64,000 nucleotides of DNA from Gemmatimonas aurantiaca T-27 (lineage in GTDB: Bacteria; Gemmatimonadota; Gemmatimonadetes; Gemmatimonadales; Gemmatimonadaceae), in contig NC_012489.1 of NCBI RefSeq assembly GCF_000010305.1, forward strand, positions 806,001-870,000, written 5' to 3'. Shown in pieces: positions 44,933 through 54,595 of this stretch. Both the position numbers and the translations under genes were made by a program. Below the pieces are notes generated by a model, which saw only the letters and a list, made by a program, of their open reading frames with translations, was not told where the DNA came from and made no database searches. Position 1 is the stretch's first letter. Each line of letters opens with the position of its first letter.

Positions 44933-47900
44933 ATGTCGAGACTGATGCGGTGGTTGTACCGGTATCCCCTGTTGGCGGCAGGACTCACGGCGGCGCCGCT
45001 GGCGGCGCAAGCGCAAGCACAGGGTCCAGCAGTCATCACGGGTGTCGTGCGGAGCGAGTTTGGCGATCCGCTCGAAAACGCGAACGTGTACATCGTCGAA
45101 CTGGCGATATCGATCGGCACCAATCCCGCCGGCCGGTACACGCTCACCATTCCGGCAGACCGCATCCGCGGTCAAGTCGTGCAACTGCGTGCACGCGCCA
45201 TCGGATACAAGGCCGATGTCAAGCCGCTCACACTGCGCGCCGGCAATCAGACCTTCGATTGGTCCCTGCAAAAAGACGTCAATCGTCTGCAGGAAGTGGT
45301 GACGACGGGTGTGACCGGTGCCACGGAGCAGAAGAAGCTGGCGTTTTCGGTGGCGCAGGTGAGTGACAAGGACATGCCGGTGCCAGGCTCCAACCCCCTG
45401 TCACAGCTACAGGGTAAGGTGGCCGGTGCGAACATCGTGTCGGCTACCGGCAGACCGGGTTCGGCGCCCGCCATCATTCTGCGTGGCCCCCAGTCGATCA
45501 ATGCCAGTGGTCGTGGACAGGATCCGCTGTACATCATCGACGGCGTGATCTCGCAGGGTGGTCTACAGGACATCAACCCGCAGGACATCGAGAATATCGA
45601 AGTCGTGAAGGGTGCCGCCGCGTCGTCGCTGTACGGATCGCGCGCTGGCAATGGCGTCATCCAGATCACCACGCGCTCCGGCAAGAATCAGTCGGAAGGT
45701 GTGCGCTTCCGGGCGCAGGTGGAGTACGGACAGTCGAATATCGAGAACGAGTACCAGTATCCGTCCACGCACTTCATGCTGATGGACGAAACGGCCTCGC
45801 GATTCTGCACGGTGGTGTCGGGTGCACAGGACTGCTCGCGTACCATCGACATCTATCAGGAAGCGTACCGCATCAACAATGACGCGGGCGACTTCTCGCT
45901 CTCACCGGCCACCATTGCGAATGATGCCGGCATCGCCAGAAATCCTGGCGCGATCCTGGCCCGTTCGCTGTTTCAGGTCAACGAGTTTCCGAAGGTGTAC
46001 AACCCGATCAAGCAGTTCGTGACCAACGGCGAGACCATGAACACCACGCTGGATGCCACCGGCCGCGTGGGCCGCACGAACTTCTTCAGTTCCATCAACC
46101 AGCTCCGCCAGGAAGGCTCGGTGATGTTCATGTCGGGGTACACGCGCAATTCGATGCGCATGAACCTCGACCAGCAGTTGGGCAACAACGTCAATTTCTC
46201 ACTGCGTTCGTCGTACTCCACCGCCAATGATTACAACTCCGGCGGCAACTTCTTCGGCCTGACGCGGCAGCCCGCCAACGCTGAACTGCTGCGGACCGAT
46301 GCGAAGGGGCGCATCTTCATTCGCAGTGTGGCCCAGCAGCAGGGTGCGCAGAACGTCAACCCGGCTTATGGCGCGCAGAACTTCCGGCCGCTCAATCGCA
46401 TCGACCGTTTCGTCGGTAATGCGGTGGCGCGGTGGACTCCGCTTTCCTGGCTCGATGCCGAGGCCAATTTCGGGTACGACAACCGCAGCAACTTTCAGGA
46501 ATGGCAGCAGGACCGCGGTTATCGCACGTCCGCTCAGAGCGCCACCAACAACGGTGAGAACCGTCGTCTGGCCGGTCGTTCCTACTCCCTGAATGCGAGC
46601 GGCAATGTGTCGGCCCGTCGGAACTGGTTCGCCGACGCGCTCACGTCCCGTCTGACACTGCGTTACCTGTATGAAGCGCAGGACAACCGGGATTCCGAAG
46701 CTCGTGGCCAGAACTTGGCGGTGCCTGGCCTGTTCCGTCCGGATGCGGCGATCACGCCGACGCTGTACAACGGCACCACCGAGCAGGTGCGCCAGTTGGG
46801 TTTCTTCACGAACCTCGATCTCGACTACAAGGGGCGGTACATCTTCGGCGCCTTGATGCGTCGTGATGCCTCCTCGTTGTTTGGCGCGGCGGAACGCTGG
46901 AAGACCTACGGCCGTGGCTCACTGGCCTGGCGTTTGTCGGATGAACCGTGGTTCGGTTTCGACAACTCCATCTCCGATCTCAAGTTCCGTGTGTCGGTGG
47001 GGCAGGCCGGCAACCGCCCACAGTTTTCGGCGCAATACGAGACCTTCACGATCGGCGCTGGTGGTGCCCTGAGTCCCAATACCCTGGGCAACAAGAATCT
47101 GCGTCCGGAAGTCTCCACCGAGACCGAAATGGGCATGGATCTGGAGCTGTTCAGCCGGTACGGTCTGACGGTCACGAAGTCGCGCAACGTCATCGACGAC
47201 CAGATCCTCAATCCGTTGCTCCCGGCTGCCGCCGGCTTTGCGCGGCAATGGGTGAATGCGGGTCAGCTCACGAACAACACGTGGGAAGTCTCGCTCAACA
47301 TTCCGATCATCAGTTCGCGCGCCGTCGACTATTCGGCCCGCATCAACTATGATCGCACGCGTTCCGTGATCACCAAGCTGAACATCCCTGAATACTTCGA
47401 AAGTGCCAACAGTCAGCAAGGCACTGAGCAGATGTTCAAGATCGTGCAGGGTGGTAGCATGGGCCAGATTTATGGTCGTCGCTTTGTGAGCCAGTGCAGT
47501 GAGCTCCCTGCGGATTTCCAGTCGCGCTGCGGTGCAGGTCTCGACTATCAGCGCAACAGTGATGGCTTCGTCGTGTACGTTGGTCAGGGCAATACTCAGG
47601 CCGACGGCATCACGAAGAATCTGTGGATGACGCGTGTGCCTGCGGCCCAGGCGCCGTGGGCTGGTGGTACGACGGCGGATCCGCTCAACTGGGGCTTCCC
47701 CATCCTGGTGCGCGACGCATCGGGTAGTGTGCCGGTGCTTCCGGTCGGCAACGCGCTGCCGGACTATCGCTGGTCCCTGTCGCAGAACTTCCGCTACAAG
47801 CGCTTGACGGCCTTCGGCCTGCTCGATGCCACGGTCGGCAAGGACATCTTCAATATCGGTCGTCAGTGGTCGTTCGGTGACTTCATGCACAAGGACGCCG

Positions 47901-48265
47901 ACCAGGCGGGCAAGTCAGTCGCCGACGCACGTCCGATGGGCTACTACTTCCGCGCCGTGTCCACGGGTGGCATCGGTGGCATGTACGACGTGCTTGGGCC
48001 GAACAACAACACCGTGGAAGACGCGAGCTTCGTGAAGATCCGTGAAGTCTCGCTGGGCTATCGCCTCGGCTCTGTGGGCGGATTCGGCAACTGGACGGTG
48101 TCGGTGATCGGCCGCAACCTGATGACCTTCTCCAAGTACAAGGGCTTCGATCCCGAAGTTGGCACCGCGGGTGGCGCACTGGGCTCGGGCGTGCTGAACG
48201 CCGTCGATGCCTTCGTGTTCCCGAATCTTCGCCAGTTCACGTTCTCACTCAGCACCAGCTTCTGA
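44933..48265 (+). CDS. SusC/RagA-like TonB-linked outer-membrane protein
   Basis: An 1110-residue receptor of the SusC/RagA group. A signal peptide (LLAAGLTAAPLAAQAQAQ) is followed by a carboxypeptidase-regulatory domain (VITGVVRSEFGDPLENANVY), then a plug with LQGKVAGANIVSATGRPGSA and DPLYIIDGVI, and a barrel ending LRQFTFSLSTSF. Blocks such as IENIEVVKGAAASSLYGSRA and GNGVIQITTRSG are diagnostic. Start 44933 is used because it gives the signal; the frame opens earlier without signal features. It pairs with the SusD-like lipoprotein at 48341 to import a polymer, probably a glycan or peptide, using TonB energy. Confidence 0.93.
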   Translation: MSRLMRWLYRYPLLAAGLTAAPLAAQAQAQGPAVITGVVRSEFGDPLENANVYIVELAISIGTNPAGRYTLTIPADRIRGQVVQLRARAIGYKADVKPLTLRAGNQTFDWSLQKDVNRLQEVVTTGVTGATEQKKLAFSVAQVSDKDMPVPGSNPLSQLQGKVAGANIVSATGRPGSAPAIILRGPQSINASGRGQDPLYIIDGVISQGGLQDINPQDIENIEVVKGAAASSLYGSRAGNGVIQITTRSGKNQSEGVRFRAQVEYGQSNIENEYQYPSTHFMLMDETASRFCTVVSGAQDCSRTIDIYQEAYRINNDAGDFSLSPATIANDAGIARNPGAILARSLFQVNEFPKVYNPIKQFVTNGETMNTTLDATGRVGRTNFFSSINQLRQEGSVMFMSGYTRNSMRMNLDQQLGNNVNFSLRSSYSTANDYNSGGNFFGLTRQPANAELLRTDAKGRIFIRSVAQQQGAQNVNPAYGAQNFRPLNRIDRFVGNAVARWTPLSWLDAEANFGYDNRSNFQEWQQDRGYRTSAQSATNNGENRRLAGRSYSLNASGNVSARRNWFADALTSRLTLRYLYEAQDNRDSEARGQNLAVPGLFRPDAAITPTLYNGTTEQVRQLGFFTNLDLDYKGRYIFGALMRRDASSLFGAAERWKTYGRGSLAWRLSDEPWFGFDNSISDLKFRVSVGQAGNRPQFSAQYETFTIGAGGALSPNTLGNKNLRPEVSTETEMGMDLELFSRYGLTVTKSRNVIDDQILNPLLPAAAGFARQWVNAGQLTNNTWEVSLNIPIISSRAVDYSARINYDRTRSVITKLNIPEYFESANSQQGTEQMFKIVQGGSMGQIYGRRFVSQCSELPADFQSRCGAGLDYQRNSDGFVVYVGQGNTQADGITKNLWMTRVPAAQAPWAGGTTADPLNWGFPILVRDASGSVPVLPVGNALPDYRWSLSQNFRYKRLTAFGLLDATVGKDIFNIGRQWSFGDFMHKDADQAGKSVADARPMGYYFRAVSTGGIGGMYDVLGPNNNTVEDASFVKIREVSLGYRLGSVGGFGNWTVSVIGRNLMTFSKYKGFDPEVGTAGGALGSGVLNAVDAFVFPNLRQFTFSLSTSF

Positions 48266-48340
48266 TCCGCCGACCGGCCTGCATGGTGCCGCGCATGTGC
48301 GCGACCGTGTGGGCCGGGGCATCTCTTACGAGGATATTCG

Positions 48341-49966
48341 ATGCGCAAGCATATCTCGACACTCGTGACGGGTGGAACGTTGCTGGGGCTCGCTGCCTGC
48401 GGCGACAATCTCGCTGTCACGAACTTGAACAACCCCGACGTCCAGCGTGCGTACTCCACGCCGGCCGGTATTGAAGGCGTCATCGCCGGCATTGGCGTGC
48501 AGGTCTTCAACGCCCAACGCGCGACGGAATCAGTCAACACGCAGGCTCGCATTCTTTCCGGCGAGAACATCGCGTCGGTGGCGAACTTCGGTATGGCTGC
48601 CCGCAGTGCCTTGCCCCGTTCCATCATCTCCAACGAGCTGGGCAACGACAACCAGGTTGGCAATATTGCCAACTTCAACACGTTCACCCGTCAGTCACGC
48701 TCCGCATCAAACGGTGTGGCGGCCGTGAATCGTCTGGTTGCCAGTGGCGGAACAATCGGCAGCACGGCCCAGAATGCCCGTGCCAAAGCCTTCGGATTCC
48801 TGATGCTGGGCCACGCGCTTGGCAATCTGGCGCTCGCGTACGATTCGGCAGCCATCGTGACACCAGCCACGCCATCTGAGGAAGTGCCTGGCTTGTCCGC
48901 GGCTCCAGCGGTCGGCGCGGCGTCCTTGGCCATGCTCGATTCGGCAATCGCGCAAGCGCGCCTCACGGTGACCGGCAGCAATGGCTTTCCGTTGCCCACC
49001 ACGTGGCTCAATGGTCAGGCGCTTTCTGCTGACGGTTTCATCCGATATGCGCGTTCACTCAAGGCACGGTATCGGGCGGGAGTCGCGCGCACACCGGCGC
49101 AACGTGGTTCGGTGGCGTGGGCGGAAGTCATCGCGGATGCCACGAACGGCATCACCGCTGACTTCACGATCAACGTGGGCGGTGGTTCGGGTTGGACGGC
49201 GGCCTACGACATGACACAGATGTACGTGACGGGTGGATGGCACGCCGTGCCGTATTTCTACTACGGCATGGCCGATGTATCCGGCGCCTATGACGCGTGG
49301 TTGGCTGTAGACGTGGGTAGCCGCCGCGCCTTCACGGTGGTCACACCGGACAAGCGTTGGCCGGCCGGCGACACCCGTACCGCACAGCAGGCCGCTGGCC
49401 CGACCAACACGCTGCCCACGGGTGTGTACTTCCGCAACCGCCCCACGGGGGATGACGTGCCGCTGGTCGGTCCTGGTGACTCGCAGTACGACCATCGCCG
49501 CTACGGCGCTTCCAATCTGAACAACTCCACGGGGCCGTACACTGAGATGTCGAAGACGGAGATCGACATGTTGGCCGCGGAGGGCTACATCCGCACGGGC
49601 AACATCCCCGCTGCCGTGGCGCTCATCAATGTCACGCGCGTGAAGAACGGACTCGAAGCCATTCCGACGAACATCTCGGCCACGGCCCCGATTTCCACTT
49701 CTGCGAGCTGTGTGCCGCGCGTGCCGCAGGGGCCGAACTTCACCAGCACGGCCTGTGGTACGGTGCTCGAAGCCATGAAGTACGAGAAGCGCATGGAAAC
49801 CGCGTATACCGGCTACATGATCTGGTTTGCCGACAATCGTGGTTGGGGTGACCTCGTGACCGGCACGGTGGTGGAGTGGCCGGTGCCATATCAGGAGATG
49901 CAGGTGCGCCAGCAGAAGTATTACAACGGCACCAATCGCTCCGTGCGCGGCACGTACGGCTTCTGA
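48341..49966 (+). CDS. SusD/RagB-like surface lipoprotein
   Basis: A 541-residue lipoprotein with lipobox LGLAAC (Cys20), paired with the SusC-like gene 75 bases upstream. The N-terminus DNLAVTNLNNPDVQRAYSTP and the later ATPSEEVPGLSAAPAVGAAS and AAEGYIRTGNIPAAVALINVT blocks are typical of Gemmatimonadetes-type RagB/SusD proteins with TPR-like helices. The C-terminal YEKRMETAYTGYMIWFADNR is also conserved in such proteins. SusD proteins cap the SusC barrel and bind the ligand at the surface. Confidence 0.85.
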   Translation: MRKHISTLVTGGTLLGLAACGDNLAVTNLNNPDVQRAYSTPAGIEGVIAGIGVQVFNAQRATESVNTQARILSGENIASVANFGMAARSALPRSIISNELGNDNQVGNIANFNTFTRQSRSASNGVAAVNRLVASGGTIGSTAQNARAKAFGFLMLGHALGNLALAYDSAAIVTPATPSEEVPGLSAAPAVGAASLAMLDSAIAQARLTVTGSNGFPLPTTWLNGQALSADGFIRYARSLKARYRAGVARTPAQRGSVAWAEVIADATNGITADFTINVGGGSGWTAAYDMTQMYVTGGWHAVPYFYYGMADVSGAYDAWLAVDVGSRRAFTVVTPDKRWPAGDTRTAQQAAGPTNTLPTGVYFRNRPTGDDVPLVGPGDSQYDHRRYGASNLNNSTGPYTEMSKTEIDMLAAEGYIRTGNIPAAVALINVTRVKNGLEAIPTNISATAPISTSASCVPRVPQGPNFTSTACGTVLEAMKYEKRMETAYTGYMIWFADNRGWGDLVTGTVVEWPVPYQEMQVRQQKYYNGTNRSVRGTYGF

Positions 49967-49971
49967 TCGTG

Positions 49972-50463
49972 ATGCCTCGTTTGTTGAGTGCGATCCCTGC
50001 TCGGAGTTTTGCCCGGCCGGTTATGGTGGCCGTGTGGTCGTGGACCTTGTTGCTCCAGATCGGCTGCTATTCACACGGGCCGATTCAGACCGCGCCACCC
50101 CCGGTGGCAGAACAGGTGGGCGTTGTACTCAACGATCGTGGCAGGGCACTGCTCGCTGATCGCGTCGGCCCGATCATCCAGCGCATCGAAGGGCGCCAGG
50201 TGAAACGGCAAAACGGTGAAGTGACGGTCGCCGTGTCCCAGGTGGTGGATCTTCGTGGCAACACCACCAAGTGGACCGGCGAAGAAGTCACGATTCCTGA
50301 AGACGCGATCATGGGCTATCAGCCGCGCAAGTTCTCGAAACTCAAGACCTTTCTGCTGGTCGGTGCCGTGGTGGCTGGCATCGCCGCGACGATCGCTGGT
50401 GCGTTGGACATCTTCGGCACGCCACGATCGGACCTGCCAGGCGATCCGCCATCACAGTCCTGA
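49972..50463 (+). CDS. Unknown lipoprotein in the SusC/SusD locus
   Basis: A 163-residue protein with signal MVAVWSWTLLLQIGC (lipidation Cys likely) and a second hydrophobic segment near the C-terminus (LLVGAVVAGIAATIAGALDI). Between them a beta-rich stretch has KRQNGEVTVAVSQVVDLRGN. Start at 49972, three codons after the SusD stop; a GTG at 49969 is an alternative. I do not recognise a family. Position suggests it belongs to the SusC/SusD operon. Confidence 0.65.
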   Translation: MPRLLSAIPARSFARPVMVAVWSWTLLLQIGCYSHGPIQTAPPPVAEQVGVVLNDRGRALLADRVGPIIQRIEGRQVKRQNGEVTVAVSQVVDLRGNTTKWTGEEVTIPEDAIMGYQPRKFSKLKTFLLVGAVVAGIAATIAGALDIFGTPRSDLPGDPPSQS

Positions 50464-50529
50464 ACTGATATGCATTCGTTCACGGCATCGACTCGCTCGC
50501 TTTCTGACGCTCAATCCCGGAGTGCAACC

Positions 50530-51372
50530 ATGCGGTTTCTGCGATTCGCATTGCTCGGTGCAGCCCTCGGCCTGACGGCCGGGTGCAGTGAACCCAGCGA
50601 TGATCCGACTTCACCCAACATTCCACCGCTGGCGTACGTGCGTTACATCAACGCCGTGCCAGACACGCTGAACACGACGGTTCGCTTCATCGATCAAACG
50701 GCGTATTCGCCAATGACGTTCGTCAACGTCCCGTTCCGCGGACTGGGTCAGGGTAACTATCAGCCGACCCAGGCAGGCGCTCGCAAGTTCCGGGTCTTCA
50801 CCGCAGATGCCACGAACTTCACCACCGCAGGAAATACGCAAATCCTGGTCGATACCACGGTCACGTTCGAACAGGGGAAGTACTACACGCTGCTCCACAT
50901 GGGGTACGCGCGGGCGGGATCGTCCCCGAAGCAGAGATTGGTGGTGATCACCGATGCGCTGCCCACACCGGGCGCGAACGTTGCACTTCGGACGATCAAT
51001 GCCGCACTGGGAATGGGTGCGGTGGACGTCTACAAGCTGGCGACAGCGACGACGCCCATCTCCGGGTCTCCGCTCTTTCCCGCACTGGCAAGCGAGGCCG
51101 TATCGGCATATCAGGCCTTTACGCCGGGGGCCTTTGCAGCGCAGGTCGCGACGGCTGGCAGCACGACGGCGGTTGCAGCGGCACTCGCCCCCGCGGGTAC
51201 CGCCGGCTCCAGCACCGCTGATCCCATCGGTGGTGCCACGGTGGCTGGATCGGTGATCACCGCTCTTGCCTTCCCCGCAACTCCGGCCAATTCCGCTGGT
51301 ACGCGCTTCACGACCCCCGGCGTCGTGTACTTCATCGACAAGCACCCGCCGCGCACGACACCGAACCCGTAA
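50530..51372 (+). CDS. DUF4397 domain lipoprotein
   Basis: A 280-residue lipoprotein (MRFLRFALLGAALGLTAGC) with a DUF4397-type domain: AYVRYINAVPDTLNTTVRFI and FEQGKYYTLLHMGYARAG, then NVALRTINAALGMGAVDVYK as a second repeat. DUF4397 proteins are exported beta-sandwich proteins of unknown role, common in Bacteroidetes and Gemmatimonadetes. Start 50530 is chosen for the lipoprotein signal. It probably continues the SusC/SusD operon. Confidence 0.78.
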   Translation: MRFLRFALLGAALGLTAGCSEPSDDPTSPNIPPLAYVRYINAVPDTLNTTVRFIDQTAYSPMTFVNVPFRGLGQGNYQPTQAGARKFRVFTADATNFTTAGNTQILVDTTVTFEQGKYYTLLHMGYARAGSSPKQRLVVITDALPTPGANVALRTINAALGMGAVDVYKLATATTPISGSPLFPALASEAVSAYQAFTPGAFAAQVATAGSTTAVAAALAPAGTAGSSTADPIGGATVAGSVITALAFPATPANSAGTRFTTPGVVYFIDKHPPRTTPNP

Positions 51373-51504
51373 CAGCATACGGGTACCGCAACACATGGGG
51401 AGTTGGCTGAGGCCGGCTCCCCATTGTTATTTCAGACTGTCGCCCGGATCCAATCCGTGGCACTATTCAATGATCCGAGCGGCTTTCGCCCCCACTGCCG
51501 TGAC

Positions 51505-52266
51505 ATGGTGCCAATTCATTCGATCCAATCGCGGTTGGTCTGTCTTGCGGCATCCTGCGTGCTTCTGGGTGCCGGTAACGTCGATGCGCAGATCCTGCGC
51601 GGCACCGCGCGTACGCAGGGATCCGATCGACCCATCGAAAACGCACGCATTACCGCGCTGCTGACCGATGGGCGCGGTGTGGGCGCGACGACCACCGATG
51701 ATCGCGGGCGCTTCCATCTCAGGGTGTCGTCCAGCGGAGCGCCTTTTGTCGTGACGGTGACGCGGTTGGGTATGCGGCCCACCACATCCAACAGCATCAT
51801 GGCCGGAGAGCGGGACACGCTCGATGTCGACTTCAATGTGCATGAAGAGGGCATTGTCACGGATACGATGAAGGTGGTGGCGGCACCACGGCTCAACGAG
51901 ATCCGACTTCAGGAAGCAAAGCGACGCGGCTGGAAGGTGTTTTCCCCCATCGAGATTGCCGAAACCCGCGAGCGCGTGAACTCCTTCGAGGATCTGCTGC
52001 GTTCGACGGGGTATCCGGGGCTGATCATTTCGCCGCGCCGCGACGATTGCATTCGGTCGACCCGGTTGAATCGCTGCATCACGGTCGTGGTGGATGGTGT
52101 CCCGCTGTCCGGCACCAATCCCCTGATCAATCCGCGCGACGTGTATTTCATGGCGGTGCTTTCACCAAGTCAGGCGCAACTGCAATTCGGTGAGCGGGCA
52201 TTTTACGGTGCGCTGGTCGTGTACACCCGCGCCTATGGCGACAAGTACGAACGCGATCGTCACTGA
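51505..52266 (+). CDS. Exported protein with regulatory-like and plug-like domains
   Basis: A 253-residue exported protein. After a signal (LVCLAASCVLLGAGNVDAQ) comes a carboxypeptidase-regulatory-like domain (LRGTARTQGSDRPIENARIT), then a segment resembling a TonB-receptor plug (VNSFEDLLRSTGYPGLIIS, CITVVVDGVPLSG, DVYFMAVLSPSQAQLQFG, ALVVYTRAYG) but no barrel. Such short plug-only proteins are frequent in Gemmatimonadetes and may act as periplasmic or surface adaptors. Two Cys near residue 180 may form a disulfide. Last gene of the SusC/SusD region. Confidence 0.72.
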   Translation: MVPIHSIQSRLVCLAASCVLLGAGNVDAQILRGTARTQGSDRPIENARITALLTDGRGVGATTTDDRGRFHLRVSSSGAPFVVTVTRLGMRPTTSNSIMAGERDTLDVDFNVHEEGIVTDTMKVVAAPRLNEIRLQEAKRRGWKVFSPIEIAETRERVNSFEDLLRSTGYPGLIISPRRDDCIRSTRLNRCITVVVDGVPLSGTNPLINPRDVYFMAVLSPSQAQLQFGERAFYGALVVYTRAYGDKYERDRH

Positions 52267-52302
52267 ACCCTGGCTGGAAACTGTCTGTGCCCGCGGCGCG
52301 GT

Positions 52303-53613
52303 TCAGGACAGTTGATCGACTACCAGTTGCAGTGACTGCGCGGTGGCGCCCAGTGAGTCCTGGACGACCGCGCGGGCGCGTCCGCCCGCAGTGATGCGTA
52401 CCGCGGGCGTTGTGAGCCAGGCCTGCAGTGTGCGCTCGAGGAGCGCGCGGTCGCCCGATATGGCGCCTTCCGCAGCCAACAACAGCCCCGCTTCACGGCT
52501 CATGGAGTGCGCCGGGCCAAACAGCACCGGCGCACCAAACGCTGCCGGTTCGATCACGGAGTGCAATCCGGCCGAGTGAAAGCCGCCTCCTACGAACGTC
52601 ATGTCGGCGAGCGCGTACAGGTCACCCAACACCCCGACTCGATCCACGACGATGACATCTGCCGTGGATACATCGACGGTGCCCTCTTCCACCTCACGCA
52701 AGGTTGCGCATTGTAGCGCTGCATTGCGGGTCCATGTCAGGATGGGCGTGAGGTGTGAGGTCGTGGGTTCGTGGGGGGCAATGATCAGGCGCGCGGCAGG
52801 ATGTGCCCGACGCACCGCCTCCCACATCGGCAACAGCACCGCCTCGTCTGCCGGCCAGGTGGAGCCAGCCACCATGGTGGGGCGATCGCTGTGCAGGGCC
52901 GTGAGCAATGGTGACGCGCGGTCGACGCGCTGGGCACGTTGCCATACCTGATCGAATCGTGTGTCGCCGGTGATGTGCAGCGTGTCGGTGCGCACACCGA
53001 GCTCGATCAGTCGTTCACCATTGGCCTGATCGATCGCGCCAACGGCCGACAGCGCACGATAGGCATCCTGCGTCAGTGCGCGAGCCAGCGTACCACGTCG
53101 ACCGGATCCGGGGGCCACGGTACCACTGAGCAGCACCACCGGAACCCCACGGGCGGCCGCGCGCTCCACGAGCACCGGCCAGATGTCGAGCTTGGAGAAC
53201 ACCAGCACCGACGGCGTGAGGGCCGTCAGCATACGATCGGCCGCGCTCGCGGTGTCGAAGGCCAGATAGTCGGCGAAGTCGGCACCGATGCTGGTCGCAA
53301 ACGACGCGGCACTGGGCGAGAACCAGGAGTAGGCGAGCTGCACACCGGGATGCTGTTCGCGCAGGGCGTGGGCCACCGGGCGCGCCTGCAATCCTTCACC
53401 CACCGACGGCGCATGCATCCACACGAGCGGTCGACTCGGATCGCGATGCTGTTTCGCCTGACGTTCCCAACGCGCCAGCACGCCGCGGCGAGCGCGGAAG
53501 GTACGCAGCAGCTTGTTGGCCTGCGGCGCCGCACTGTCTGCGGTGGAGGCCGATGCGATCAGCGTGGCGAGGGCGCCGGCTCCGGCGTACAACGGGCGCA
53601 GCAGCGGATGCAC
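52303..53613 (-). CDS. waaA: 3-deoxy-D-manno-octulosonic acid transferase
   Basis: A 436-residue Kdo transferase (WaaA/KdtA, GT30). The N-terminal domain has LVWMHAPSVGEGLQARPVAH, with the catalytic Glu in SVGEG, and YSWFSPSAASF. The C-terminal domain has ITGDTRFDQVWQRA, MVAGSTWPADEAVLLPMWEA and TFVGGGFHSAGLHSVIEPAA, the CMP-Kdo binding part. A first hydrophobic helix (YAGAGALATLIAS) anchors it to the inner membrane. It adds Kdo to lipid A, showing a lipopolysaccharide-type outer membrane. Convergent with the plug-domain gene. Confidence 0.9.
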   Translation of the reverse strand: MHPLLRPLYAGAGALATLIASASTADSAAPQANKLLRTFRARRGVLARWERQAKQHRDPSRPLVWMHAPSVGEGLQARPVAHALREQHPGVQLAYSWFSPSAASFATSIGADFADYLAFDTASAADRMLTALTPSVLVFSKLDIWPVLVERAAARGVPVVLLSGTVAPGSGRRGTLARALTQDAYRALSAVGAIDQANGERLIELGVRTDTLHITGDTRFDQVWQRAQRVDRASPLLTALHSDRPTMVAGSTWPADEAVLLPMWEAVRRAHPAARLIIAPHEPTTSHLTPILTWTRNAALQCATLREVEEGTVDVSTADVIVVDRVGVLGDLYALADMTFVGGGFHSAGLHSVIEPAAFGAPVLFGPAHSMSREAGLLLAAEGAISGDRALLERTLQAWLTTPAVRITAGGRARAVVQDSLGATAQSLQLVVDQLS

Positions 53614-53648
53614 GGAACGCGGTCCTTGTGAACGCGAATGCGCGGCGG

Positions 53649-54440
53649 CTAGCGCCCGGGGCCCGGAGGAGCGCCGGCGGCCTGCGCGGCGGTGCGCTGC
53701 TTGAATCGCACGAGCGCGGTGTCGATGGCCTTCGCAAAGTCCGGGTAGGGCAGGGCACCACGCAGCATGAACTCACCCACCACAAACGACGGCGTGGATT
53801 GCACATTCGCCTGACTGGCCTGGCGAATATCGGCCTCCACCAGCGAGCGTATCGCTGGCGATTGACGGCAGGCGTTGAACGCCGTCAGGTCCAGCGATTG
53901 CTCGCGCGCGATGCGCGTGAGCAAGGGTGACACATCGTTCATCGTGCGCACGGTGCCCTGTGCAGCAAACAACGCATTGGAGTACGGCCAGAACTTGCCC
54001 TGCGCACCCGCACACATGGCGGCTTCCGATTCCGCCCGGGCATGCGGATGAATCCCCTCGAGTGGCAGGTGCAGGTAGGCGAATCGGATCTTGCCCGTCT
54101 TGATGTAGTCGCGCTCCAGATTGGCCATCGACGAATCGTGCCAGCTCTTGCAGTAGGGGCACTGATAGTCGGAGATCATCACCACCCACATCGCGCCAGT
54201 GCCCATCAAACGTCCCGAGTCGGCGCGCAGGGTCAGTGCGGAATCGGTGCCCGTTGGTGTGAGACCGGTCGACGTGGTGGTTGGGCCAGCAGGGGCGCCG
54301 GCGTTGGCATTGGCCGCCGCAGTCTGGGCGGCGGGTGGCGCCTTGCCATCCTCGGTACGGGCCTGATTGCAGGCGCTGGTCACAAAAGACAACGTGCCGG
54401 CGAGTAGGGCCAACACGGTCAGGCGGCGGGTCGAGGGCAT
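53649..54440 (-). CDS. DsbA-like thiol oxidoreductase lipoprotein
   Basis: A 263-residue exported protein of the DsbA/thioredoxin_4 group. Signal LLAGTLSFVTSAC (Cys24 lipidation), then an Ala/Thr/Pro-rich linker to about residue 65. The active site is CPYC (94-97) in VVMISDYQCPYCKSWH, and the cis-Pro loop is STPSFVVGE. CPYC and the inserted helical part (SPLLTRIAREQSLDLTAFNA) fit the group that includes BdbD and related disulfide oxidases or isomerases. It should work in the periplasm at the membrane, with an unknown partner. It lies 35 bases upstream of waaA and may be co-transcribed with it. Confidence 0.88.
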   Translation of the reverse strand: MPSTRRLTVLALLAGTLSFVTSACNQARTEDGKAPPAAQTAAANANAGAPAGPTTTSTGLTPTGTDSALTLRADSGRLMGTGAMWVVMISDYQCPYCKSWHDSSMANLERDYIKTGKIRFAYLHLPLEGIHPHARAESEAAMCAGAQGKFWPYSNALFAAQGTVRTMNDVSPLLTRIAREQSLDLTAFNACRQSPAIRSLVEADIRQASQANVQSTPSFVVGEFMLRGALPYPDFAKAIDTALVRFKQRTAAQAAGAPPGPGR

Positions 54441-54551
54441 CCCTGAAGCCTAGCGGATTGGCCCTACTCCCGCACCGGGAGGGGCGTTTCAGGGTGGCCT
54501 GGCGTGGGTTCCCGGGATTCACCGTAGATCGATGCCCAATTGCCTGAACTT

Positions 54552-54572
54552 CTGACACCCGGACGGTGTCAG
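54552..54572. promoter_or_regulatory. Palindromic hairpin before the TPM gene
   Basis: CTGACACC-N5-GGTGTCAG is a perfect 8-bp inverted repeat 24 bases before the TPM start, in the divergent region with the DsbA-like gene. It could be an operator for either gene or a leader hairpin. Confidence 0.45.
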
Positions 54573-54595
54573 GGACGTATGGACGATATCTTCCC

